From Acidobacteriaceae bacterium (GTDB lineage Bacteria > Acidobacteriota > Terriglobia > Terriglobales > Acidobacteriaceae): 64,000 bases of DNA. A model generated the notes under the pieces. That model made no database searches. It was not told where the DNA came from and was given only the letters and a program-made list of their open reading frames with translations. The stretch's first letter is position 1. The number at the start of each line of letters is the position of its first letter. The stretch spans positions 33,342-97,341 of the forward strand of contig DAHUXR010000003.1 of assembly GCA_027307045.1 (NCBI GenBank), given 5' to 3'. The position numbers were made by a program, and so were the translations under genes. Shown piece by piece: positions 27,757 to 37,548 of the stretch.

Positions 27757-29876
27757 GCTGTGGCCCCCACCATCTGTAACTTGCCGAGCTTTGCAACTAC
27801 ACTTGAGAGATTCAGGATCAGCACCACAGTTCCATCGCCAAGAATGGAAGCGCCGCTGACCAGATCAGTGGCCACTAAATGATCGTCCATGGCCTTGATG
27901 ACTAATTCTTCTTCGCCTACCAAATGGTCCACCACCAGGCCGAACTTGCGCTCGCCCGTCGAGATCACCACCACAAACATCTTTCCCGTTTCCGCCTGCT
28001 CTTTTTCCAGCCGGTGCAGATGCAGCAGAGCAAGCACCTCATTGCGCAACTGCATTACCTCATGCTGGTCCACGCGATGCAGCGCGCCTTGTGTCGTCCG
28101 CGTGATCTCCACTACGGAAGCCAGCGGCACGGCGTATAACCGGTCACCCACGCGGAAGAGCAAGGCCTTGATGATCGCCAGTGTTAGCGGCACTTTCAGG
28201 AAGAACGTTGTTCCTTTGCCGGCGGTCGTGCGGATGCTGACCGTGCCTTTCAGTTTTTCCAGCACCGTCTTCACCACATCCATGCCTACGCCACGGCCGG
28301 AAATAGACGTAACTTCCTGCGCGGTGCTCAGGCCTGGATGGAAAATCAGGTTGTTGGTCTCTATTTCACCCAGCACCACTGCGTCACCGTGCTTGATCAG
28401 GCCGCGCTCCACCGCTTTTGCTATCAACTTTTCGCGGTCAATGCCTCGCCCGTCGTCGGTCACCTCAATCACAATCTCATTGCCCTGGTGATAAGCGTCA
28501 AGCGTTACCGTGCCTTGCGCCGGCTTTCCGTCGTTGATGCGCTCTGCCGGAGACTCAATCCCGTGGTCCACGGCATTGCGCACCAGGTGCGCCAGCGGCT
28601 CGGCCAGCATGTCCAGAATGCTTTTATCAAGGTCGGTATCCTGTCCGGTCACCACTAGATTTACTTCCTTGCCGCAGGACTTAGCTACATCGCGCACCAC
28701 GCGCGGAAATCTGCGGAAAAGATGTTCCACCGGAACCATGCGGATCTTCATTACGGATTTCTGCAGGTCGTTCATGATCCGCGCCTGGAATGCCATGGCG
28801 TCAGAGAACCGCATTTTCAAAGGATCTTTGGGATGGCGCTTTTCAAATTCATTGATCGCCTGGTGTAGCATGCTCTTGGCGATAATCAATTCGCCCACCA
28901 GGTTGAGCACGGAATCAATCTTCTCCGCGTCCACGCGCAACAGCGTTTCTGACATGCTGGCAAAACTGGCGGGCTGCGTGTCATTCGCTATTTGCGAATT
29001 GGCATTTTCCGCTCTTGGTGTTGCAACTTCGCGGGCGGCCGACTCTACCAGCGTTTCCTCAGCTCGGATGACGGTTTCGGTCCCGTCTTCCTGTGGTGTG
29101 GTTACGTGCCTGACAATATCGAGAACGTCGTCCGCGGGCTCCTGTGCCTGTCCGGCTTTTTGTACAAGGACTTCCGCAACCACTGACGGGATACGGCACT
29201 TTTTTGCGATCCATTCCTCGGAGTTGTCGCTGGCAATGGCCGCCTCCACCACGTCCAGATCGTTACTCAGAGTGCTCTGGTCTGGTGCAACCGCCAGCAG
29301 CTTGCCGCAATCCTGCAGCACGTTGCGGATCAATTGCATTGCGGCGCCACGCATCGGGCACTGCGGTTCAATGGAGAACGCCACGTTGTAAACGGTTTCT
29401 CCGCGGCCCAGCGCGTCCGCCACTACCATTTGCTCGTATTCGCTCCAGACAAAGCGAGCCTGCAGCTTGTAACGCACGGTATTGGCTGGTTTTTTGGTAA
29501 GCGAAACGATCTGCTCTTTCAGCTCTTCTCCTGCCGGCGGTTGCAGGCTGCCGCGATAAGCGGAGAGCATGGAACTGAACGTATCGGCAGCAATCAGCAC
29601 CACTTCCGCCAAAGCTGCCTTGCTCACAGCGGCAATATCGGGACGCAGGACATCTTCCAGCGCATGCGCCAACTCGCTTAGTTCGGTGTAACCGCAAGCT
29701 GCTGAGTCGCCCTTCAGGGTATGGACCGTGCGCCGAACCTGGCGCAAAACTTCTTGATCTTCCGGACGCTTCTCCAGCTCCAGCCCCTCTTCATTGAGCG
29801 TCTGCAACAGTTCTGTTGCGCTCTCAAAGAAGAGTTCGCGAAGCTCAGCCGCGTGATCGTCAGAGAAGAAGTTCAC
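27753..29876 (-). CDS. cheA: CheA chemotaxis histidine kinase
   Basis: 707 residues. An N-terminal Hpt domain has His52 in TVHTLKGDSAACGYTEL. A P2-like linker region follows, then the dimerisation helices (RVDAEKIDSVLNLVGELIIA), the HATPase (PLAHLVRNAVDHGIESPAER, VTDDGRGIDREKL, SGRGVGMDVVKTVLEKL, AGKGTTFFLKVPLTLAIIKA) and the CheW-like regulatory domain at the C-terminus. It phosphorylates the CheY-like and CheB receivers encoded downstream. 4-bp overlaps with cheR and cheB indicate translational coupling. Confidence 0.97.
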   Translation of the reverse strand: MNFFSDDHAAELRELFFESATELLQTLNEEGLELEKRPEDQEVLRQVRRTVHTLKGDSAACGYTELSELAHALEDVLRPDIAAVSKAALAEVVLIAADTFSSMLSAYRGSLQPPAGEELKEQIVSLTKKPANTVRYKLQARFVWSEYEQMVVADALGRGETVYNVAFSIEPQCPMRGAAMQLIRNVLQDCGKLLAVAPDQSTLSNDLDVVEAAIASDNSEEWIAKKCRIPSVVAEVLVQKAGQAQEPADDVLDIVRHVTTPQEDGTETVIRAEETLVESAAREVATPRAENANSQIANDTQPASFASMSETLLRVDAEKIDSVLNLVGELIIAKSMLHQAINEFEKRHPKDPLKMRFSDAMAFQARIMNDLQKSVMKIRMVPVEHLFRRFPRVVRDVAKSCGKEVNLVVTGQDTDLDKSILDMLAEPLAHLVRNAVDHGIESPAERINDGKPAQGTVTLDAYHQGNEIVIEVTDDGRGIDREKLIAKAVERGLIKHGDAVVLGEIETNNLIFHPGLSTAQEVTSISGRGVGMDVVKTVLEKLKGTVSIRTTAGKGTTFFLKVPLTLAIIKALLFRVGDRLYAVPLASVVEITRTTQGALHRVDQHEVMQLRNEVLALLHLHRLEKEQAETGKMFVVVISTGERKFGLVVDHLVGEEELVIKAMDDHLVATDLVSGASILGDGTVVLILNLSSVVAKLGKLQMVGATA

Positions 29877-30778
29877 CCCGCCACCTCAATGCGCTGGTAA
29901 GCCGTACCGTTGTTCTGGTGCAGCATCTTGTATTTGTCTGAGAGGCCAAACAGGCTTTCCGCATGGCCGATAAACAGGTAACCCTCGGCGTTCAGGCAGC
30001 GATACAGCTTTTCTACCAGGCGCTTCTGCTCCGCTTCATCAAAGTAGATCATCACGTTGCGGCAGAAGATCACGTCATTGCGCTGGGGCAGAAACTCCGT
30101 TTTGAGATTGTGGAAGTCGAAATGGACCAGGTCTTTCAGTCCCCGCTTTACCGCGTATCGGTCGCCCAGCTTGTCGAAATATCGCAGCCGGTAAGCGTAA
30201 TCCACGGATTCCATCTGATTTTCTGAATAAACGCCCTCCTGCGCCGTGCGCAATACCGTGTAGTTGATGTCGGAAGCCAGGATCTCCACTTTCCACGGTG
30301 GCGGAATCAGCGGCTTGGGACTGGGCATTTCAAAAGGCAGAGGATTGCGCAGGTAATAGTAAGCCAGCGCGTCGCACACCTGCATGGCCAGCGTATATGG
30401 TTCTTGTCCTGTGGAACATCCCGCGCACCACATGCGCAGGCTCCAGTCGCGCCGCTCCTGTTTTCGCTTCAACAGTTCTTCCAGAACGTTTTTCTGGAAC
30501 AGTTCAAGCTGCGGTTTATTGCGAAAGAAGCTGGTTTCATTCACCGTGAGGTTTTCCACCAGCGCGCTCATTTCCGCCTTGCCCTGATAGCTGGTGAGCA
30601 GGCGATAGTAAGCGTAAAAAGTATCCAGCCCGCAGATCTTCAGCCTGCGTTGCAGGCGGTCCTGCAAAAAATGGGCCCGCCTTTCGTCAAAGTACATGCC
30701 GCATTCCTGATATACCAGCGTTTGCAGCAGCTTGTATTCCGGTTCACTGATTTGGATTTGAATACTCGAAGTGGCCAT
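29873..30778 (-). CDS. cheR: CheR chemotaxis protein methyltransferase
   Basis: 301 residues. N-terminal helical domain (EYKLLQTLVYQECGMYFDER; NLTVNETSFFRNKPQLELF) and SAM-dependent catalytic domain (RMWCAGCSTGQEPYTLAMQV; EILASDINYTVLRTAQEGVY; DVIFCRNVMIYFDEAEQKRL; GYLFIGHAESLFGL). It methylates MCP glutamates using S-adenosylmethionine. It is longer between GQEPY and LASDI than typical CheR, with a proline-rich loop (PLPFEMPSPKPLIPPPWKVE). It overlaps cheA by 4 bp. Confidence 0.96.
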   Translation of the reverse strand: MATSSIQIQISEPEYKLLQTLVYQECGMYFDERRAHFLQDRLQRRLKICGLDTFYAYYRLLTSYQGKAEMSALVENLTVNETSFFRNKPQLELFQKNVLEELLKRKQERRDWSLRMWCAGCSTGQEPYTLAMQVCDALAYYYLRNPLPFEMPSPKPLIPPPWKVEILASDINYTVLRTAQEGVYSENQMESVDYAYRLRYFDKLGDRYAVKRGLKDLVHFDFHNLKTEFLPQRNDVIFCRNVMIYFDEAEQKRLVEKLYRCLNAEGYLFIGHAESLFGLSDKYKMLHQNNGTAYQRIEVAG

Positions 30779-30807
30779 GGTTTCCCGTTTTTCGTCCTAG
30801 GTGCCGC

Positions 30808-31293
30808 TTACAATCCGGCGAAGGCGGTTGCGGCGCGTGGTTCACTCACTTCAGCTATCCGCCGCAGTTCGCCCTTTTGCAGGATCCTGTTCAGGTCAAT
30901 CAAAATGATCAGCCGGCCATTCAGCTTGCCCACGCCGGTCACGTAGTTGAGTTCGCCCTGGTCGAAAACGGGCGGCAGCTCGATGTCGCTCTCTGGTATC
31001 TTCAAAACCTCTGAAGCGCTGTCGACGATCAGCCCCACCAGTTTCCCGTGTACCTCTGTCACCAGGATGCGGTTTTTCTTGGTGGGTTTGATGTCTTTCT
31101 CTCCGAACCGGCGCCGCAGGTCCACCACGGAAACAATTTTGCCGCGCAGGTTGATCACCCCCTGGACGCAGCCGGGTGAGTCCGGCACGGAAGTGATCTC
31201 CGGCACGCGCACAATCTCATGCACCAGCGCGATGGGAACGCCAAAAACTTCGCGTCCCACGCGAAAGCCGACAATGTGCATTTCTTTGGACAT
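30808..31293 (-). CDS. cheW: CheW chemotaxis coupling protein
   Basis: 161 residues from the ATG at 31293 (upstream in-frame codons run into the MCP gene). CheW fold: IVGFRVGREVFGVPIALVHE, GVINLRGKIVSVVDLRRRFG, GLIVDSASEVLKIPESDIEL, and YVTGVGKLNGRLIILIDLNR. It links the MCP to CheA in signalling arrays. It lies 16 bp after the MCP stop. Confidence 0.95.
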   Translation of the reverse strand: MSKEMHIVGFRVGREVFGVPIALVHEIVRVPEITSVPDSPGCVQGVINLRGKIVSVVDLRRRFGEKDIKPTKKNRILVTEVHGKLVGLIVDSASEVLKIPESDIELPPVFDQGELNYVTGVGKLNGRLIILIDLNRILQKGELRRIAEVSEPRAATAFAGL

Positions 31294-31309
31294 CCGGGTC
31301 TCCTTCGGC

Positions 31310-33358
31310 TTAGTTGTAGTTTCCGCCCGCGCTTGCGGTCGCGTATTGCGGTGTCGTCGTGCCACGGCCAGATTGATCTTCATTCCGCCGCTGTCCGGCG
31401 CGATTCTCGCGTTGTGGCTGCATGTTCTCCAGGACAAATCTGTCCATGGCTTCAAGCATGGAGCGTGACATCTTCGACATCTGCTCCGCCGACGCGGCCA
31501 GCTCTGTCGATCCGGAAGACGAGCGCTGCACCAGTTCGCGCATCTTTTCCATGGCCCGGACTACCGCTTGCGCTCCCGAGGCCTGTTCTTCCACTGAAGA
31601 GTTGATTTCATGCGTGATTTCATTCAGCCGCGTAGTGGCTTTGGCAATCTGCGATGAACCATGCGATTGCTCGTTGGTCGCCGCGCCAATTTCCTGCGCG
31701 AACTTGTAAACCTCGGACACCACGCTCGAAATCTTCTTCAGCGCGCCGCTGAGGTCGCCGCCCAGTGAAAGACCTTCATTCACGATGGTGGTGCTCTTTT
31801 CCATGTTGTCCACTGCCTTGCGGGCTTCTTTCTGAATGCTCTGGATAAGTTCAGAAATCTCTCGCGTGGACTGCGCGGACTTTTCCGCCAGCTTGCGCAC
31901 TTCGTCGGCCACAACGGCAAAGCCCAGCCCATGTTCACCGGCGCGTGCAGCCTCGATTGCGGCGTTCAAAGCCAGCAGGTTGGTCTGCTCCGCCAAATCG
32001 TCGATGACTTCAATGATCTTTCCAATATCGTCGGCGCGCTGCCCCAGCGCGGAAATAATTTCCGCCGAAGATCCAATGGACGCATTGATCCGGCTCAGGC
32101 CGTCCGTTGCCTTTTCCATCGTGTTAATTCCGTTATGCACTTCATCGCGCGAACGCTGCGAAATATCCAGCAGCACTTTGGCGGTATCTGCCACGCGCTG
32201 GATTGAGGCCACCATCTCGTCGATGGAAGCGGACGTTTCGCTCACGTTGGAAGCCTGCATCTGCGTGCTCTTTACCATGTTTTGCACGTTGATGCTCATC
32301 TCATGCATGGTGCTGGTTACTTCATCAATGGCTGACGCTGCCTGCACGCTGATTTTTGCTGATTCGTCGGAAGCCGAGGCCACCTGATTAGAGCCGCTGG
32401 CTACCTGCGCAGCGCTGTCTCGGACGTTCTTTACCATGTTGCGCAGTCCGAGCGTCATTTCACGGAAAGCCTTGCCCAGCGTATCGCGCGATGAACGCGG
32501 GTTGATTTCCACCGAAAGATCACCGCCGGCAATCGCCTCGGAAATGCCGGCCATTTCACGCAGGTAGAGCACCATGTTGTTGAAAGTCCGGGCCAGTTGA
32601 GCGACTTCGTCTTCGCCCCTGATTTCCACCTTCTGCTCCAGATCTCCGGTATTGCCAATCTGGCCGGCGACGCTGATTAATTGTGAAAGAGGCAGAGTGA
32701 TTGATTTCGCTACGCGCCATGAGATTGAGGCGGAGAGCAGGATTACGATGAAAAGGCCCGCCAGCGTCACAAACGTGATGAGTGTGCCAGCATAGCTATC
32801 GGACGCGTCAGCACTATCGTTGGCGCTCTTCATCATGCCGGCAAGTTGCACCAGCGGCTGTTCTTCTCTTTGTTTCTGCTCCGGCGTGGGGGTTGCCTGA
32901 AGGTAGGCGATTTGCAGTTCCGCTACTGTAGCGCTGCCCGTATCCACCTGCCGGCGCTTTTCCATTAATGGTGCCGCAAAGGTCCGGGACCAGTCACGTT
33001 CGGCTTCCGCCATCTGGTCCAGCAGCTGCCTTATCCTGGCGGACTCTCCCAGCGCCGTTGTATTGTCCTTGATCTCATTGATCAGGCGTTCAACCTCAAC
33101 CTGGCCGTGGGAAAGAGCGTCAGCTTCGCGCCGGTCTCCATTCAGCAGGAAGTTCCGAAGGAAGAGCTGGTTGTCGCTTCTGGCCTTATCCAGTTTGGAA
33201 AGGTTCTCCACCATCGTGATCGACTGTTTATATAGCGCTCTCGTCGTCTGTTCGTGCCGCACTGCCATCCAGTTCACAAGGAACGCGACAACCACGATTG
33301 CCATGATCAGGCCAAAGCCCAGATAGAGCTTGCCGCCAATTGTCTTATTAATACGCAT
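31310..33358 (-). CDS. Methyl-accepting chemotaxis protein (4HB sensor, HAMP, signalling domain)
   Basis: 682 residues from the ATG at 33358. TM1 (LYLGFGLIMAIVVVAFLVNW) is followed by a four-helix-bundle sensor with many Arg/Glu (about residues 35-205), TM2 (ITFVTLAGLFIVILLSASIS), HAMP (ITLPLSQLISVAGQIGNTGD) and the long coiled coil with the hairpin tip [20 protein letters not shown] and [19 protein letters not shown]. The C-terminus (GTTTPQYATASAGGNYN) has no CheR-tethering pentapeptide of the NWETF kind. It is the first gene of the operon, behind a sigma-54-like site (33520-33535). The ligand is unknown. Confidence 0.96.
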   Translation of the reverse strand: MRINKTIGGKLYLGFGLIMAIVVVAFLVNWMAVRHEQTTRALYKQSITMVENLSKLDKARSDNQLFLRNFLLNGDRREADALSHGQVEVERLINEIKDNTTALGESARIRQLLDQMAEAERDWSRTFAAPLMEKRRQVDTGSATVAELQIAYLQATPTPEQKQREEQPLVQLAGMMKSANDSADASDSYAGTLITFVTLAGLFIVILLSASISWRVAKSITLPLSQLISVAGQIGNTGDLEQKVEIRGEDEVAQLARTFNNMVLYLREMAGISEAIAGGDLSVEINPRSSRDTLGKAFREMTLGLRNMVKNVRDSAAQVASGSNQVASASDESAKISVQAASAIDEVTSTMHEMSINVQNMVKSTQMQASNVSETSASIDEMVASIQRVADTAKVLLDISQRSRDEVHNGINTMEKATDGLSRINASIGSSAEIISALGQRADDIGKIIEVIDDLAEQTNLLALNAAIEAARAGEHGLGFAVVADEVRKLAEKSAQSTREISELIQSIQKEARKAVDNMEKSTTIVNEGLSLGGDLSGALKKISSVVSEVYKFAQEIGAATNEQSHGSSQIAKATTRLNEITHEINSSVEEQASGAQAVVRAMEKMRELVQRSSSGSTELAASAEQMSKMSRSMLEAMDRFVLENMQPQRENRAGQRRNEDQSGRGTTTPQYATASAGGNYN

Positions 33359-33519
33359 TTTCCGAACCTCTACGGCCGCTTCGCTTTTCACGGCTCTTAT
33401 TCTTTCCTTTTCGAATATCAGCTTTTTTCCAACCTCTGGCCCAGTCCAAAACCCGCCTTTTGGAAACTCCTGCTCAGGGAACACAACTGTCCTTTGCAGG
33501 GAATGAGCGGATAAATAAA

Positions 33520-33535
33520 AGCAATGTCATGGCCA
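33520..33535 (-). promoter_or_regulatory. Sigma-54-like (-24/-12) promoter before the first chemosensory operon
   Basis: Minus strand TGGCCATGACATTGCT keeps the invariant GG-N10-GC and matches the TGGC...TTGCW halves of the sigma-54 consensus. Predicted +1 is near 33509, giving a 5' leader of about 150 nt to the MCP ATG at 33358. TGAGACG repeats lie 140-190 bp upstream. Confidence 0.55.
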
Positions 33536-33676
33536 CCCGTGCATGGGACTAGCCCTTTCGGTACCTGCCCATTTCGAAGCCTGAGCAGAATCAATGATTT
33601 ACGGGATTGCAGGGCTGAAAAGTCCGGTGATTGGAGCAAGGGAAGGCGTGAACTCCGAGCAATCTCTATGATTTAG

Positions 33677-33723
33677 CGTCTCATTTAACGCGATACAATC
33701 ATCGTCGATCTCACTGTGAGACG
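33677..33723. promoter_or_regulatory. Inverted TGAGACG pair, candidate activator (enhancer) sites
   Basis: CGTCTCA at 33677-33683 and TGAGACG at 33717-33723 form an inverted pair between the divergent MCP and sensor-kinase genes, about 140-190 bp upstream of the minus-strand GG-N10-GC site. That is typical enhancer distance for an NtrC-type activator. The assignment rests on repetition of the same heptamer at two other intergenic sites. Confidence 0.45.
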
Positions 33724-33830
33724 GTTTTGCCCGATCAGTCCGCTCACGTTGTTGCGGTGATTCTGGCAGGTCAATTACTTATTGACTCAAAATGAGATTC
33801 CAGAGTACCTTCAGGCTTCCCCGTCATAAA

Positions 33831-33849
33831 CCCTGAGACGAATGAGACC
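33831..33849 (+). promoter_or_regulatory. Direct TGAGAC repeats over the sensor-kinase start codon
   Basis: CCCTGAGACG (33831-33840) is followed by TGAGACC (33843-33849), which overlaps the ATG at 33842. The ten bases CCCTGAGACG recur exactly at 38981-38990. A site in this position could mediate autoregulation of the kinase/activator operon; this is speculative. Confidence 0.35.
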
Positions 33850-36800
33850 GACGATAAAAGCCAGCTCAGCCAAACCCAAGGCTCCAGCGAAAGCGCCTGC
33901 ACCCATGGAACGAGTGCTTGAGGCCTGTGCGGGGCTTTCGTCTTGTATGGGCGGGTTGGCGGCCCTTCGACAGCGCATTGCGGAATCGGCTGGGGACATT
34001 TTTCACGCCGTTGTCTCAGGAATCATGGTGAGGGAGGGGGAAAACTTCTATTCTGCGGCGGTCTGTCCAGGTGCAGGCGATCCGGCAAGCGCGAAGGCGC
34101 TCATGGAGCACGCCCGTTCTTACGCCGCCCATGCGATAGAACAAAACCAACAGCTCGGCTTCAAATTCTCTTATCGCTTCACGCAGACGGAAGCTGTTTA
34201 TCACGGTGTGGCGCAGCCTATTCTGACGACTGGCGCCTCTGCAGTCTTGCTAATGGTCCGCAAGAGCGCTTTCACCCCCGCGGAGATCTCCGCGTTAGGC
34301 GTGATGGGCAACATTGGCCGCTTGGCGCTGGATAATTCCGAACTGGCCGGCCTGTATGCCGGGCAAAAACAGAAGCTCGATCAACTGCTGGAAATATCCG
34401 CCGATCTGGGAAGTTCTCGCCTGGAGAGTTTTTTTCCCGCTTTCGTTGTTCGTGCCGCTGAATTTCTGGGCGCCTCGCGCGCCTTTGTTGGGCTGGTGGA
34501 TCAGGGCGAATGTCGCCTCCGCTGGGGCGCAAGCAAGGGCTCTGCAACCCGGCTCGATATCGATATTTCTGCGCTCAGCAAGCGCGTGCTGGATTCCAGA
34601 AATCCTCACCTGTGTGAGGACATTAACCAGCTTTCGTCGATTGAAAAAGCGCAGTTGCGGCGCTGGGAGTCTGAGCTGAAGCAATACCTCGGGATTCCAT
34701 TGCTAACCAGCGACGGACGCCAGCTCGGCATACTGGGGTTTTTCGATAAGAGAGACAAAACTCGTTTCTCGCCCGATGACGTTCGCCGTGCCCGTGTTTT
34801 AGGCGCTGAAATCACGGTGGCTCTGGAAGCAACCCACAATCTTCAGCTTTCAGATCAGCACCGCAAGCGGACTGAAGACCTGATGGAAATGGCGCTGGAT
34901 CTGGGCTCCGCGCTGCGTCTGCCGGACTTTGTTAAAAACTTCACTGAGCGTGTGGCCAGCATGATTGGCGCACGTTCGGCCATTCTCTCGCTGGCCCAGG
35001 GCAATAAGGTGGAGAGCGTCGGCTTTTGCGGCCCCCGGCCTGAGCGTGAGCTGCAACGCAAACTAAACGCGGCATTTTCTGAATATGCGGAGCGCCATCC
35101 TGACGTAAAGATTACCGGCAGCGGCGTCCAGGCGCTTGGCCCCGACTTGATTGCGGCCTGCGGATGGCAGAATCTGACGCTAGTTCGTCTGGAGGGCACA
35201 GAGAATGATCTTCTTGGCATTCTGGCACTGGCGGATATCAGCCGTGAACTGATGCCCGGCGATCTTAACCTGCTCCAGGCGCTGATTGTGCACGCTTCAG
35301 TCGCGCTGGAAAATTCGCGCCTGTTTACCCGCATCACGCAGTCCAGCCGCCAGTGGGCGGAAATTTTCGACTCGATTTCAGACTTCATCGTGGTGCACGA
35401 TGAGCATTTTGAAGTTATGCGCGTCAACCGTTCTCTCTCGGAATTTATCGGGGTGCGTCCGGCTGAGCTGATTGGCCTGAGCATGCGCGCACTGGTTTCA
35501 ATCGCTTCTGACTCGCCGCAACCCTGTCCTTTCTGCCGCGCGGAAAATGAGTCGGACGAATACCTGCATCCTGTGCTGGAGCGCACGTATCTTGTCTCTA
35601 GTTCGCGCATCCATGGCGCGCTCGATGAAGGCCTTCAAACCGTCCACGTGCTCAAGGACATCACTGACCGCCGCGAAGCCGAGCAGCGTTACCGTGAGCT
35701 ATTCGATAACGTGCAGGAAGGCGTCTTCTTTGCCTCGCCGGAAGGCCATTTCATTGAGGTAAATGACGCACTTGTCCGCATGCTGGGCTACCAAACGCGC
35801 GAAGAAGTGTTGAAGCTCGATCTCCAGAGCCAGGTATATGTGTCAGCCGAGCAGCGCGACGAGATTACCCGCCAACTCCATCAGCAAGGCGCGATCCGCA
35901 ACTTTGAAGTGACGCTGACCCGCCGTGACGGCAGCATGATTCACGCGCTGGAAAATGCTTTCGTCGTAAAAGACGGCCAGGGCAAGATCATGCAATACCG
36001 TGGCGTATTCCTCGACATTACTGAGGTCAAAAACTTCCAGGCGCAATTGCAGCGTGAGCGCGACTTCACCAGCAAGATCCTGAACAATACGCAAACCATG
36101 ATCATGGTGGCGGATACCGCCGGTTTAATTAGCTACGCCAACCAGCGTGTGTATGAAGGCGGCGGTTTTGAGCAGAATGAGTTGGTCGGTCATCGTCTGG
36201 ACCGCATCATTTCGCTCTCTCACAAGAAAACATTCGCGGAAGCCTTTGACGCCAGCCTGCACGGCCTGCAATCCGACAACCTCGAGTTGATGATCACGCG
36301 CGGTAACGGCACGCAAGGCAAGTTTTCCGTGAACCTGAGTCCCATGCGCGACGACCGAGGCGAAGTCAGCAGCGTTGTGGTCCTAATGACCGACATCACT
36401 GACACGTCGATGATTCAGGCCAAGCTGATGCACACGGAAAAAATGGCTGCCGTGGGACAGCTTGTTTCCGGCGTGGCCCATGAGGTGAATAATCCGCTTA
36501 CGGCCATCATGGGATTCTCTGATCTGCTGATGGAAAATCCTGATGTTCCGGGCAGCGCGCGTAAAGACCTGCAGGTGATTCTGGAAGAAGCGCAACGCAC
36601 GAAAGAGATTGTGCAAAACCTGCTGAGCTTTGCCCGGCAGCGTCCGCCACAACGCCAGCCGTTGCAGATTAACAACATTCTGCGCAAGACCATCGCGCTG
36701 CGTTCCTATGACTTCGCCAACCACGGCGTGCAGATTGTGGAGAAGTTCGATTCGCGGTTGCCCGACCTGATCGGCGATTCCCATCAGTTGCAGCAGGTGT

Positions 36801-37150
36801 TTCTCAATATCCTGAACAACGCTTATGACGCCGTGCAGTCTGCCGGACGGCCCGGCCTGATCGAGATCGAGACCATTCAGGATGGCGGTTGGGTCGAGGT
36901 CCTATTCCGCGATAATGGCGAAGGCATACAGCATCCGGAGCGCATCTTCGATCCGTTCTTTACAACGAAGGAAGTTGGACAGGGAACCGGCCTGGGCCTG
37001 AGTATCTGCTATGGAATCGTGCGTGAGCATGAAGGCGAGATTCTCTGTGCGAACAACCAGGAGACGCAAGGCGCGACGTTCAGCGTGCGCTTGCCTGTAC
37101 GCACCAGGACCGATTTGAAGCTGGTCGTTACCGCAGGAGCCAAGCAATGA
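33842..37150 (+). CDS. Soluble multi-domain histidine kinase (GAF/PAS repeats, HisKA, HATPase)
   Basis: 1102 residues without membrane segments. A Lys/Ala/Pro-rich start is followed by about three GAF-like domains (to about residue 495; for example IGARSAILSLAQGNKVESVG), then three PAS domains (FDSISDFIVVHDEHFEVMRV; LFDNVQEGVFFASPEGHFIE; ILNNTQTMIMVADTAGLISY). HisKA has the phospho-acceptor His at about residue 880 (VSGVAHEVNNPLTAIMGFSD), and the HATPase has NILNNAYDAVQ and DNGEGIQHPERIFDPFFTTK, then GQGTGLGLSICYGIV. It is NtrB-like in its kinase core. It overlaps the next receiver gene by 4 bp and shares an operon with the NtrC-type regulator, its likely partner. A CxxC (PCPFCRAE) sits in the first PAS domain. 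Confidence 0.93.
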   Translation: MRPTIKASSAKPKAPAKAPAPMERVLEACAGLSSCMGGLAALRQRIAESAGDIFHAVVSGIMVREGENFYSAAVCPGAGDPASAKALMEHARSYAAHAIEQNQQLGFKFSYRFTQTEAVYHGVAQPILTTGASAVLLMVRKSAFTPAEISALGVMGNIGRLALDNSELAGLYAGQKQKLDQLLEISADLGSSRLESFFPAFVVRAAEFLGASRAFVGLVDQGECRLRWGASKGSATRLDIDISALSKRVLDSRNPHLCEDINQLSSIEKAQLRRWESELKQYLGIPLLTSDGRQLGILGFFDKRDKTRFSPDDVRRARVLGAEITVALEATHNLQLSDQHRKRTEDLMEMALDLGSALRLPDFVKNFTERVASMIGARSAILSLAQGNKVESVGFCGPRPERELQRKLNAAFSEYAERHPDVKITGSGVQALGPDLIAACGWQNLTLVRLEGTENDLLGILALADISRELMPGDLNLLQALIVHASVALENSRLFTRITQSSRQWAEIFDSISDFIVVHDEHFEVMRVNRSLSEFIGVRPAELIGLSMRALVSIASDSPQPCPFCRAENESDEYLHPVLERTYLVSSSRIHGALDEGLQTVHVLKDITDRREAEQRYRELFDNVQEGVFFASPEGHFIEVNDALVRMLGYQTREEVLKLDLQSQVYVSAEQRDEITRQLHQQGAIRNFEVTLTRRDGSMIHALENAFVVKDGQGKIMQYRGVFLDITEVKNFQAQLQRERDFTSKILNNTQTMIMVADTAGLISYANQRVYEGGGFEQNELVGHRLDRIISLSHKKTFAEAFDASLHGLQSDNLELMITRGNGTQGKFSVNLSPMRDDRGEVSSVVVLMTDITDTSMIQAKLMHTEKMAAVGQLVSGVAHEVNNPLTAIMGFSDLLMENPDVPGSARKDLQVILEEAQRTKEIVQNLLSFARQRPPQRQPLQINNILRKTIALRSYDFANHGVQIVEKFDSRLPDLIGDSHQLQQVFLNILNNAYDAVQSAGRPGLIEIETIQDGGWVEVLFRDNGEGIQHPERIFDPFFTTKEVGQGTGLGLSICYGIVREHEGEILCANNQETQGATFSVRLPVRTRTDLKLVVTAGAKQ

Positions 37151-37548
37151 ACTCCGGCGCCGCAACGCTCGCACGCTTACCTTTGCTGCTCATTGAAGAT
37201 GAGCGCTCGGTGATGGAGTTCATACGCACGGCATTGGAACGCAATGGATATGCATGCAGCACGGCCAACTCCGCGGCGGAAGGTATTCGCACTCTGGAAT
37301 CCGGACACTTTGGCGGAATTATTTCCGATATGCGCACTCCCGGCGGAGCTAGCGGCGCGGACGTACATTCCTGGATTGTGCTGCATCGGCCGGAACTGAA
37401 AGACCGCATGCTCTTTATTACCGGAGATACCGTGAATGAAAATACGATGAAGGCATTGCAAAGCACCGGGGTGCCTTACATCGAGAAACCCTTCCGGGTA
37501 CAGGAACTGATCAATATTGTGGAAAGGATCTTTGGCAAAGCGGAATGA
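37147..37548 (+). CDS. Single-domain response regulator
   Basis: 133 residues. Receiver: PLLLIEDERSVMEFIRTALE, Asp in GGIISDMRTPGGASGADVHS, MLFITGDTVNENTM (switch Thr) and PYIEKPFRVQELI (Lys). The loop after the Asp is GASGAD-rich, as in receivers paired with hybrid-like kinases. Overlaps of 4 bp on both sides place it in a kinase-receiver-activator operon; it could be a phosphate sink or phosphorelay element for the kinase. Confidence 0.92.
   Translation: MNSGAATLARLPLLLIEDERSVMEFIRTALERNGYACSTANSAAEGIRTLESGHFGGIISDMRTPGGASGADVHSWIVLHRPELKDRMLFITGDTVNENTMKALQSTGVPYIEKPFRVQELINIVERIFGKAE

Noticed and set aside
28510..29391. Plus-strand 293-residue ORF over cheA
   Set aside because: Antisense shadow; Ser/Arg-rich composition typical of reverse frames in GC-rich genes.
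33764..33779. TGGCAGGTCAATTACT as a sigma-54 promoter for the sensor kinase
   Set aside because: The -12 element has AC in place of the essential GC; kept out of the feature list.
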